Assembly (NCBI GenBank): GCA_035642095.1
Contig: DASQTB010000055.1
Location: 1-19,638, forward strand
Direction of reading: 5' to 3'
Length of the DNA: 19,638 nucleotides
Source: DASQTB01 sp035642095
GTDB taxonomy: Bacteria > Actinomycetota > UBA4738 > CALAEC01
In this document: piece by piece, positions 14,116 through 19,638 of the stretch
Layout: every line of letters starts with the position of its first letter
Position numbering within the stretch: position 1 is the stretch's first letter
Notes under the pieces: model-generated
Database searches by the model: none
Told to the model about the DNA's origin: nothing
Seen by the model: the letters and a program-made list of their open reading frames with translations, nothing else
Made by a program: the position numbers and the translations under genes

Positions 14116-15240
14116 ATGCGCGGAGGCATCTGGAAGCTCGCCGCCCTCGCGGCGGCCCTGGTGGTGCTGCTGGGGGCGTGCACGCGGGAGGAGGAGCCGG
14201 AGCCCGCGGCCGGCGGTGAGGGGGAGGCCGAGTCCCCCGCTCAGGCCGAGGAGCCGGCCAGTCTCCTGGAGGAGATCCAGCAGCGGGGGATCCTCCAGTG
14301 CGGCGTGAACAACACCGTGCCCGGGTTCGGGTTCGAGACCGCCGAGGGGACGATCGAGGGGTTCGACATCGACTTCTGCAAGGCGTTCGCCGCGGCGGTG
14401 TTCGGCACCGACTCCCCGGAGGAGGGAACGCACTACGAGCTGATCCCGGTCGACGCCGACGCCCGGTTCAACGCCCTCCGGGCGGGCGAGTTCGACGTCC
14501 TGGTCCGGAACACCACGTGGACCTCGAGCCGGGACGGCGCCGAGGGTGTGTCGTTCGCCCACCCGAACTACTACGACGGGCAGGCCATGCTGGCCCCGGA
14601 GCAGCAGTTCGGGACGCTGGAGGAGCTGGACGGCGCGCAGATCTGCGTGACCACCGGGACGACCACCGAGCTGAACCTGGCCGACTACTTCGGGGCTCTG
14701 GGGATGGACTTCCAGCCGGTGGCGCTGGAGGACTACGACCAGATCTTCCAGGCCTTTCGGCAGGGCCGGTGCGACGCCGTAACCGGGGATCGCTCGGCGC
14801 TTTCGGGCCTCTTGCCCACGTGGGAGGAGGACATCCCCGGTCTGGTGATCTTCGATGATGTCATGTCGAAGGAGCCGCTGGCTCCCGGTGTGTTGGACGG
14901 CGACGATCAGTGGTTCGACGTGATCAACATGGTGACGAACGGGCTGATCCTGGCCGAGGAGCTGGAGGTGGACTCCGGCAACGTCGACCAGGAGAGCCAG
15001 AGCCCGTCCGATCCCTTCATCGGGGCCCTGCTGGGCGTCTCGGTGGAGGAGGGCGAGGAGGCCGGAGTGGGGTTCGACCCGGGCCTGGTCGTGGAGCGCA
15101 CGTTCATGCAGAACGTGCTCCGGGCCGTGGGCAACTACGGGGAGATCTTCGACCGGCACCTGACCCCGCTCGACATCGACCGGGGCATCAACGCCCTGTG
15201 GACCGACGGGGGGATCCAGTACGCCATCCCATTCCGGTAG
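14116..15240 (+). CDS. aapJ: General L-amino-acid ABC transporter substrate-binding lipoprotein
   Basis: Extracytoplasmic solute receptor of 374 residues for an amino-acid importer. The signal peptide ends in the lipobox LGAC, with Cys22 as the lipidation site, so it is membrane-tethered as expected outside Gram-negative bacteria. An acidic Glu/Pro/Ala linker (23-50) follows, then a family 3 binding domain: LLEEIQQRGILQCGVN, GFDIDFCKAFAAAVFG, RFNALRAGEFDVLVRNTTWTSSRD-type strand, FAHPNYYDGQAML and TTGTTTELNLADYF. RNTTWT and YYDGQ are marks of the AapJ/BztA branch, which takes up a broad range of L-amino acids. The ATG at 14116 is chosen for its AAGGAGG and the signal peptide. It is separated from the permease genes by a strong hairpin and a new promoter. 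Confidence 0.93.
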   Translation: MRGGIWKLAALAAALVVLLGACTREEEPEPAAGGEGEAESPAQAEEPASLLEEIQQRGILQCGVNNTVPGFGFETAEGTIEGFDIDFCKAFAAAVFGTDSPEEGTHYELIPVDADARFNALRAGEFDVLVRNTTWTSSRDGAEGVSFAHPNYYDGQAMLAPEQQFGTLEELDGAQICVTTGTTTELNLADYFGALGMDFQPVALEDYDQIFQAFRQGRCDAVTGDRSALSGLLPTWEEDIPGLVIFDDVMSKEPLAPGVLDGDDQWFDVINMVTNGLILAEELEVDSGNVDQESQSPSDPFIGALLGVSVEEGEEAGVGFDPGLVVERTFMQNVLRAVGNYGEIFDRHLTPLDIDRGINALWTDGGIQYAIPFR

Positions 15241-15262
15241 GTCTGCGCTGAGCTGAGGATCG

Positions 15263-15293
15263 GCGGGGCCCGAGGTTCCCTCCCGGGCCCCGC
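15263..15293 (+). terminator. GC-rich hairpin between aapJ and aapQ
   Basis: GCGGGGCCCG (15263-15272) and CGGGCCCCGC (15284-15293) are perfect 10-base arms around an 11-base loop, beginning 22 bases after the aapJ stop. No T-tract follows. It probably ends or trims most aapJ transcripts and stabilises their 3' ends, so that the binding protein is made in excess of the permeases. Confidence 0.6.
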
Positions 15294-15298
15294 GGTCC

Positions 15299-15304
15299 TA
15301 TCCT
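15299..15304 (+). promoter_or_regulatory. -10 box of aapQMP (leaderless)
   Basis: TATCCT, six bases (TCGGCT... reading to the start), then GTG 15311. It begins five bases after the aapJ-aapQ hairpin and gives the permease/ATPase genes their own transcript. No Shine-Dalgarno sequence is present. Confidence 0.6.
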
Positions 15305-15310
15305 TCGGCT

Positions 15311-16489
15311 GTGGCCACCGTCGCCCACGCCGCCCGTCCGCCCCTGTGGCGGAACGTGCGCGTCCTCCGCTTCGTGGGGCAGGCGGCGTTCATCCTGCTC
15401 GTGGTGATCGTGGGCCGCGAGCTCATCCTGAACCTGGACTTCGGCGTGCGGGAGCAGGGGCTGGACCTGTCGTTCGATTTCCTCCGCCAGCGGGCCGGTT
15501 TCCCCATCGGGGAGGGGATCGCCTACAGCCCGAACGAGAGCTTCGTGTCGGCCTTCCTGGTCGGGCTGGTGAACACGATCCGGGTGGCTGTCGTGGGGAT
15601 CGTCCTGGCCACGCTGGTGGGTGTGGTGATGGGCGTGGCCCGCCTGTCCTCGAACTGGCTGGTCCGCAAGGTGGCCCAGGTGTACGTGGAGATCATCCGG
15701 AACACGCCCGTCCTGGTCCAGATCATCTTCTGGTGGGGGGCGGTGGTCCTGGCCCTCCCGGTCATCGGGGGAGGCTTCTCGCTCGGGGGAGTGGCCTACG
15801 TGTCGAACCGGGGGACGGCCCTGCCGTGGTTCCGCCTCGAGGCCGGGGCCGGGCTGTGGGCGCTGATCCTGGCGGCCGGCGCCGTGACGGCCGCGTTGGC
15901 GTGGCGGTGGCGAACCCGGGCCAACGAGCGGACCGGGGAGCCTCCCCGGCGGGTGTGGTGGTCGATCGGCGTCTTTCTGGCGATCGCGGTCGGGGGCCTC
16001 TTCCTCACGGGAACCCCCATCCGCGGCGACGTTCCCCAGGTCGGGCGGTTCGGCTACGCGGGCGGCATCCAGTTCAGCCCGGAATATACAGCGCTCCTGC
16101 TGGGGCTGGTGATCTACACGGCTGCGTTCATCGCCGAGATCATCCGGGGGAGCATCCAGGCGGTGTCGAAGGGCCAGAAGGAGGCCGCCGAGGCCCTGGG
16201 ACTCACGCCGGGACAACAGCTCCGCCTGGTGGTCCTTCCCCAGGCCCTGCGGATCGCCATCCCCCCGCTCAACAGCCAGTACCTGAACTTGACCAAGAAC
16301 TCCAGCCTGGCCCTGGCCATCGGATACCCGGAGATCGTCCAGGTGTCCAGCACGATCATCAACCAGGCCGGACGGGCCACCCAGATCCTGCTCCTGATGA
16401 TGGCCACCTACCTCGTCCTGACCCTGACGATCTCATTCCTGATGAACCTGCTCAACCGGGCGGTGACCACGAAGGGGACGGCACGGTGA
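15311..16489 (+). CDS. aapQ: Amino-acid ABC transporter permease, AapQ type
   Basis: Inner-membrane permease of 392 residues, long as in the AapQ/BztB subfamily because a large region lies between the first helices and the conserved core. Helices begin at about residues 27 and 83. The segment VAQVYVEIIRNTPVLVQIIFWW is the usual start of the binding-protein-dependent permease domain, and the EAA loop (EAAEALG, 291-297, followed by PQALRIAIPP) contacts the ATPase. NSSLALAIGYPEI is typical of amino-acid permeases. GTG 15311 is set by TATCCT upstream; the next gene overlaps its stop as GTGA. Confidence 0.93.
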   Translation: MATVAHAARPPLWRNVRVLRFVGQAAFILLVVIVGRELILNLDFGVREQGLDLSFDFLRQRAGFPIGEGIAYSPNESFVSAFLVGLVNTIRVAVVGIVLATLVGVVMGVARLSSNWLVRKVAQVYVEIIRNTPVLVQIIFWWGAVVLALPVIGGGFSLGGVAYVSNRGTALPWFRLEAGAGLWALILAAGAVTAALAWRWRTRANERTGEPPRRVWWSIGVFLAIAVGGLFLTGTPIRGDVPQVGRFGYAGGIQFSPEYTALLLGLVIYTAAFIAEIIRGSIQAVSKGQKEAAEALGLTPGQQLRLVVLPQALRIAIPPLNSQYLNLTKNSSLALAIGYPEIVQVSSTIINQAGRATQILLLMMATYLVLTLTISFLMNLLNRAVTTKGTAR

Positions 16490-17733
16490 CGGTTCGGGGC
16501 ACCGTTCCCGAGGATCTCGATCGTGGGGTCCTCACCGCCCCCGAGGAGCCGGTCGTCCAGGTCGCCCCCACCGCGGAGCCGCTGACCCCGGGCGAGTGGG
16601 TCCGGAGGAACCTGTTCTCGAACTGGTGGAACAGCGTCCTCACCGTGGTCACCGGGGTGTTCGTCCTCTACGTGGCGTTCCGCCTCCTCCGTTTCGTGTT
16701 CGTCTCTGCGGACTGGACCGTGTTCAAGGCCAACCTCCGGGTGTACATGACGGGTCGGTTCCCGGTGGAGGAGCTGTGGCGGGTGTGGGCCGTCGCCTTC
16801 CTCCTGGCCGGCCTGGCCGGGCTCTCCCGGGGCGCGTTCCCGCCGTCCCGGTGGTCCCGCCGACGGCTGCTCCTGGCGGCGGTGCTGGGGGCGCTGACCA
16901 TTGGCGCACTCGTCTACCTCCTGGACAGCGCTCTGGTGTGGCTCCTCCTGGGCGTGGCCGTGGTCGTCTACGCCGCCGGGCTGGCGTTAGGGCGTCGATC
17001 GGGGCCGCGGCTCGGGCGGCCGCTGCTTGCGGCGTGGATCCTGGCCTTCCCGGCCCTCGTCGTCCTGCTGTCGGTCGGCGACGTCTCCACGGAACAGTGG
17101 GGCGGACTCCTTCTGAACCTGATCGTGGCAGTCGTGGCCATCTTCGTGTCGTTCCCCATCGGCCTCCTCCTGGCACTGGGGCGGAGAAGCTCGCTCCCGG
17201 TTGTGTCCGGGTTCTGCGTGGGGTTCATCGAGCTCGTCCGGGGCGTGCCGCTGGTCACGCTCCTGGTGTTCGGCCGGTTCGTGCTCCCCCTGCTGCTGCC
17301 GCCCCAGCTGGACCTGTCCCAGATCATGCGGGCCATGTTCATGATCACCATCTTCAGCTCGGCGTACGTCGCGGAGATCGTCCGGGGCGGCCTCCAGGGC
17401 GTGCCGGAGGGCCAGTACGAGGCCGCCCGGGCCCTCGGGCTGTCGACCACCCGGACCATGGCCCTGGTGGCCCTGCCCCAGGCCCTTCGGTCGACGATCC
17501 CGTCGATGATTGGCCACTTCATCAGCGTGTTCAAAGACACCTCGCTCCTGGCCGCCCTGGACATCTTCACCGACCTCCTGGACACCGCGGACCGGGCCTC
17601 GAACGATCTCCGGTTCGTGGGCAACCAGGCCGAGGCCCTCCTCCCCGCGGCGTTCTTCTTCTGGGTGATCGCGTTCACGATGTCGAGGTGGAGCCAGCGG
17701 GTGGAGCGCCGGCTCGGAGTGGGTGAGCGATGA
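16486..17733 (+). CDS. aapM: Amino-acid ABC transporter permease, AapM type
   Basis: Second inner-membrane permease, 415 residues, pairing with AapQ to form the channel. A cytoplasmic N-terminal 45 residues precede WVRRNLFSNWWNSVLT, a signature of AapM/BztC proteins. Helices at about 53-72, 98-112, 127-170 and 180-200 come before the permease core, which has FIELVRGVPLVTLL, SSAYVAEIVRGGLQGVP and the EAA loop EAARALG (312-318) with PQALRSTIPSM. KDTSLLAALDIFTDLL matches the family C-terminal part. Start GTG 16486 overlaps the aapQ stop; the aapM stop overlaps the aapP ATG. Confidence 0.92.
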   Translation: MTVRGTVPEDLDRGVLTAPEEPVVQVAPTAEPLTPGEWVRRNLFSNWWNSVLTVVTGVFVLYVAFRLLRFVFVSADWTVFKANLRVYMTGRFPVEELWRVWAVAFLLAGLAGLSRGAFPPSRWSRRRLLLAAVLGALTIGALVYLLDSALVWLLLGVAVVVYAAGLALGRRSGPRLGRPLLAAWILAFPALVVLLSVGDVSTEQWGGLLLNLIVAVVAIFVSFPIGLLLALGRRSSLPVVSGFCVGFIELVRGVPLVTLLVFGRFVLPLLLPPQLDLSQIMRAMFMITIFSSAYVAEIVRGGLQGVPEGQYEAARALGLSTTRTMALVALPQALRSTIPSMIGHFISVFKDTSLLAALDIFTDLLDTADRASNDLRFVGNQAEALLPAAFFFWVIAFTMSRWSQRVERRLGVGER

Positions 17734-18479
17734 GCGAGCAGGACGGTCGGATGATCGTGGCCGAGGACGTGGAGAAGTGGTTCGGGAAGTTCCAGGCCCT
17801 GAGGGGCATCTCCACGACGGTTCGCCGGGGCGAGGTGGTTGTCATCGTCGGTCCCTCCGGGTCGGGGAAGTCGACGTTCATCCGGACCATCAACCGGTTG
17901 GAGCGCCACGACAAGGGCCGCATCGTGGTGGATGGGATCGAGCTCACCGACGACCTCCGGAACATCGAGCAGGTCCGCTCGGAGATCGGAATCGTGTTCC
18001 AGTCGTTCAACCTCTTCCCTCACCTCACCGTCCTCCAGAACATCACCCTGGCGCCTAGGAACGTCCGGAGATGGGACAAGGCCAAAGCGGGAGACAAGGC
18101 CATGAAGCTCCTGGAGCGGGTGGGGATCCCCGAGCAGGCCGACAAATATCCTATGCAGCTGTCGGGCGGGCAGCAGCAGCGAGTGGCTATCGCCAGGGCC
18201 CTGGCCATGGAGCCGAAGATCATGCTGTTCGACGAGCCCACCTCGGCCCTGGACCCGGAGATGATCAAGGAGGTCCTGGACGTGATGAAGGCGCTGGCTC
18301 GCGAGATGCGTATGACCATGATCGTGATCACCCACGAGATCGGCTTCGCCAAGGAAGTCGCCGACCGAGTCCTGTTCTTCGACGGTGGCCTCCTGGTGGA
18401 GGAGGGAACCCCGGAGGAGTTCTTCTCCCGGCCCAAGGAGGAGCGCACGAAGCGCTTCCTCGACCAGATCCTCATCTGA
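17730..18479 (+). CDS. aapP: Amino-acid ABC transporter ATP-binding protein
   Basis: Cytoplasmic ATPase of 249 residues that powers the AapJQMP importer. All ABC motifs are intact: Walker A GPSGSGKST (41-49), Q-loop in IGIVFQSFNLFPH, signature LSGGQQQR (144-151), Walker B IMLFDEP with Asp168/Glu169, D-loop SALDPE, and H-loop His202 in ITHEIGFA. The match to the polar amino-acid (GlnQ/HisP/AapP) group is clear from NLFPHLTVLQNI and the short C-terminus. It begins in an ATGA overlap with aapM, so stoichiometric translation is likely. Confidence 0.95.
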   Translation: MSEQDGRMIVAEDVEKWFGKFQALRGISTTVRRGEVVVIVGPSGSGKSTFIRTINRLERHDKGRIVVDGIELTDDLRNIEQVRSEIGIVFQSFNLFPHLTVLQNITLAPRNVRRWDKAKAGDKAMKLLERVGIPEQADKYPMQLSGGQQQRVAIARALAMEPKIMLFDEPTSALDPEMIKEVLDVMKALAREMRMTMIVITHEIGFAKEVADRVLFFDGGLLVEEGTPEEFFSRPKEERTKRFLDQILI

Positions 18480-18490
18480 ACACGAGCTCC

Positions 18491-18530
18491 TTGACTTTCG
18501 TCCGAGCGGTGTTTGCATTCGGCCGAGCGG
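18491..18530 (+). promoter_or_regulatory. Candidate promoter and repeat-type operator of the RTX-repeat protein gene
   Basis: TTGACT (18491-18496) is a good -35 box, but the -10 region 16-17 bases on (TTTGCATT, 18512-18519) is poor. Two identical octamers CCGAGCGG lie at 18502-18509 and 18523-18530, 21 bases apart, or two helical turns, flanking the -10. That spacing suits a dimeric regulator bound to one face of the DNA. No hairpin ends the aapP transcript before it. Confidence 0.35.
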
Positions 18531-18574
18531 AAGGTCATGCTTTGGCCCGCAATCGAGACTGGAAGGGGGCAGTG

Positions 18575-19501
18575 ATGGAAGGTCGAGGAAATCGGCCGGC
18601 GGTACGGGTGTCCTTCGCCCTTGTGGTGACGATCCTCCTCGTGGTGCTCGCTCCGACGACGGCGGGAGCGGCCACCCTCACCAATGGCGACTTCGAAACG
18701 GGCAACGTCACCGGGTGGACCGTCAACAACGTCGGACCGGCGGACTGGCGGGCGTACTCCGGGACCACAGCCCCGCTAAGTGGCCTTCCGATCCCGGCGC
18801 CGCCCCAGGGGAGCTTCGCCGCCGTCGCCGATCAGACCAGTGTGAGCAGGACGATCATGTATCAGGACGTCACGCTGGAGCCGGGGGTTCAGCACTCCCT
18901 CGGCTTTCTCCTCGCGTACCAGTCCGCAGCGGCCTTCGCCACCCCCGCGTCGCTCGACCCGGCGGCCGCTCCGAACCAGCAACTGAGGGTCGACGTGCTC
19001 AGGGCCGGTGCCGCCGTGGATTCCGTGGCCTCCGGAGACGTCCTCCTTCAGGTCTTTCGGACGGACGTGGGAGATCCACAGACGATGGCGTTCACTCGTA
19101 TCACCGCGAATCTGACGCCGTACGCCGGCCAGACCGTCCGGATCCGATTCGCCGTGGTGACGTCACAGGACTTTTTGCAGGCTGAGGTCGACGACGTACG
19201 GATAACCACCACCGGCTCGTGCGCCGGCAAGGCCGCCACGATCATCGGCACCGTCGGGAACGACACGCTCAACGGCACGGGCGGGAGGGACGTTGTGCTC
19301 GGCCTGGCCGGAAACGACAAGATCAGGACCGGGGGCGGACGGGACACGGTGTGCGGCGGAGATGACAACGACGCAGTGAAGGGCGTGGGAGGGAACGATC
19401 GGCTGCTCGGCCAGCGAGGCAACGACCGGCTCAACGGCGGCTCCGGTCGAGATGTCTGCAAGGGCGGCCCGGGCCGGGACCGTATCAGCAACTGCGAATA
19501 A
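18575..19501 (+). CDS. Secreted protein with RTX-type calcium-binding nonapeptide repeats
   Basis: Exported protein of 308 residues. Residues 1-32 are a Sec signal peptide (hydrophobic run VSFALVVTILLVVLA, cleavage near AGA-A). Residues 34-215 form a domain that starts NGDFETGNVTGWTV and ends VRIRFAVVTS..EVDDVRI, the look of a beta-sandwich (jelly-roll) binding domain often seen in surface proteins. Residues 225-305 are nine back-to-back nonapeptides of the GGxGxDxUx type, then NCE. Cysteines at the domain junction, in two repeats and at the end suggest disulfides. There are no catalytic motifs and no type I secretion signal; the Sec peptide makes the type I route unlikely. ATG 18575 has AAGGGGG five bases upstream. 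Ligand and function are unknown. Confidence 0.8.
   Translation: MEGRGNRPAVRVSFALVVTILLVVLAPTTAGAATLTNGDFETGNVTGWTVNNVGPADWRAYSGTTAPLSGLPIPAPPQGSFAAVADQTSVSRTIMYQDVTLEPGVQHSLGFLLAYQSAAAFATPASLDPAAAPNQQLRVDVLRAGAAVDSVASGDVLLQVFRTDVGDPQTMAFTRITANLTPYAGQTVRIRFAVVTSQDFLQAEVDDVRITTTGSCAGKAATIIGTVGNDTLNGTGGRDVVLGLAGNDKIRTGGGRDTVCGGDDNDAVKGVGGNDRLLGQRGNDRLNGGSGRDVCKGGPGRDRISNCE
19247..19489 (+). repeat. Nine tandem 27-base units encoding RTX nonapeptides
   Basis: The units begin GTVGNDTLN, GTGGRDVVL, GLAGNDKIR, TGGGRDTVC, GGDDNDAVK, GVGGNDRLL, GQRGNDRLN, GGSGRDVCK and GGPGRDRIS, with no spacer between them. Asp is fixed at position 6, and position 5 is either Asn or Arg. In the family such repeats wind into a calcium-bound parallel beta roll. 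Confidence 0.85.
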
Positions 19502-19525
19502 CGCTCGCCTGAATCGACCCGCATC

Positions 19526-19555
19526 GCCACCGCCCCAGTACGATGGGGCGGTGGC
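19526..19555. repeat. 12-bp perfect inverted repeat enclosing the folD -10 box and start codon
   Basis: GCCACCGCCCCA (19526-19537) and TGGGGCGGTGGC (19544-19555) are exact complements around GTACGA. The -10 box TACGAT sits in the loop and the GTG start in the right arm. It starts 24 bases after the RTX gene stop, so it may end that transcript, serve as an operator, or both. Confidence 0.6.
19539..19544 (+). promoter_or_regulatory. -10 box of folD (leaderless)
   Basis: TACGAT, six bases, then GTG 19551, the same geometry as at purN and aapQ. The box lies in the loop of a 12-bp inverted repeat. Confidence 0.5.
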
Positions 19556-19638
19556 CGCGCGGGTCATCGACGGCAGGGCCATGGCTGCCCAGATCCGGGG
19601 CGAGGTGGCTGACCGCGTGCGAACGCTCATCGGCCGAG
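19551..19638 (+). CDS. folD: Methylenetetrahydrofolate dehydrogenase/cyclohydrolase, N-terminal fragment (3' truncated by the window)
   Basis: Twenty-nine codons are visible and the frame is open to the window edge. The sequence ARVIDGRAMAAQIRGEVADRV matches the start of FolD proteins, where IDGK/R-x-(I/M)A begins the substrate domain. FolD interconverts 5,10-methylene-THF and 10-formyl-THF and so feeds the formyl donors used by PurN and PurH upstream. The catalytic Lys and the NADP-binding domain are outside the window. GTG 19551 is chosen by homology and by TACGAT six bases upstream. Confidence 0.82.
   Translation, partial: MAARVIDGRAMAAQIRGEVADRVRTLIGR

Noticed and set aside
1..19638. Mobile elements, CRISPR arrays, phage genes or riboswitches
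   Set aside because: No transposase or integrase motifs, no spaced direct-repeat array, and no recognisable riboswitch core were found on either strand; the only tandem repeat encodes RTX nonapeptides.

Overview
The window is GC-rich, gene-dense chromosomal DNA, most likely from an uncultured or deep-branching member of the Actinomycetota. The evidence is the gene order uvrD1/pcrA ... sucC-sucD-(PerM/DUF6350-like membrane protein) ... purN-purH, which is an actinobacterial arrangement (in Mycobacterium tuberculosis uvrD1, sucC, sucD, perM, purN and purH lie within Rv0949-Rv0957). Supporting this are a GuaB3-type IMP dehydrogenase relative next to guaA, frequent GTG starts, and many genes with a TANNNT box 6-8 bases before the start codon and no Shine-Dalgarno sequence (leaderless transcription). 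The exact class cannot be fixed from this sequence. No mobile element, CRISPR array, rRNA or tRNA gene was found, and no gene-free stretch reaches 300 bases.

Layout. 1-1812: the end of guaB3 overlapping guaA (GMP synthesis). 1818-2621 (minus): a TauE/SafE permease, divergent from pcrA/uvrD1 (2664-4817) across a compact back-to-back promoter. 4846-6834 (minus): a secreted two-repeat chaplin-like protein, a duplicated DoxX-like membrane protein, and a membrane-anchored degenerate Rieske-like protein. 6923-10615: a stand-alone methylmalonyl-CoA mutase B12 subunit, sucC, sucD and a PerM-like polytopic protein in one tight operon. 10612-11814 (minus): a small four-helix membrane protein and a B-box zinc-finger membrane protein. 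11844-13981: purN-purH, where purH appears to start at CTG inside a CTGA overlap. 14116-18479: a complete Aap-type amino-acid ABC importer (aapJ, aapQ, aapM, aapP). 18575-19501: a secreted protein ending in nine RTX-type nonapeptides. 19551 to the window edge: the start of folD.

How the genes fit together. Purine and one-carbon metabolism recurs (guaB3, guaA, purN, purH, folD): PurN and PurH consume the 10-formyl-THF that FolD helps supply, and GuaA uses XMP made from the pathway's IMP. The mutase subunit and succinyl-CoA synthetase form a plausible route from methylmalonyl-CoA to succinate with nucleotide recovery. The amino-acid importer delivers nitrogen and carbon. Two exported proteins (chaplin-like and RTX-like) and the DoxX/Rieske-like pair are the least understood genes.

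The most interesting signals are: (1) a recurrent TANNNT-N6-8-start architecture that predicts leaderless mRNAs for about seven transcription units and resolves their start codons; (2) the probable CTG start of purH; (3) the DoxX-duplicate plus degenerate Rieske pair; (4) the chaplin-like duplicated-domain protein; (5) long perfect GC-rich inverted repeats at gene ends, one of which encloses the folD promoter and start codon.
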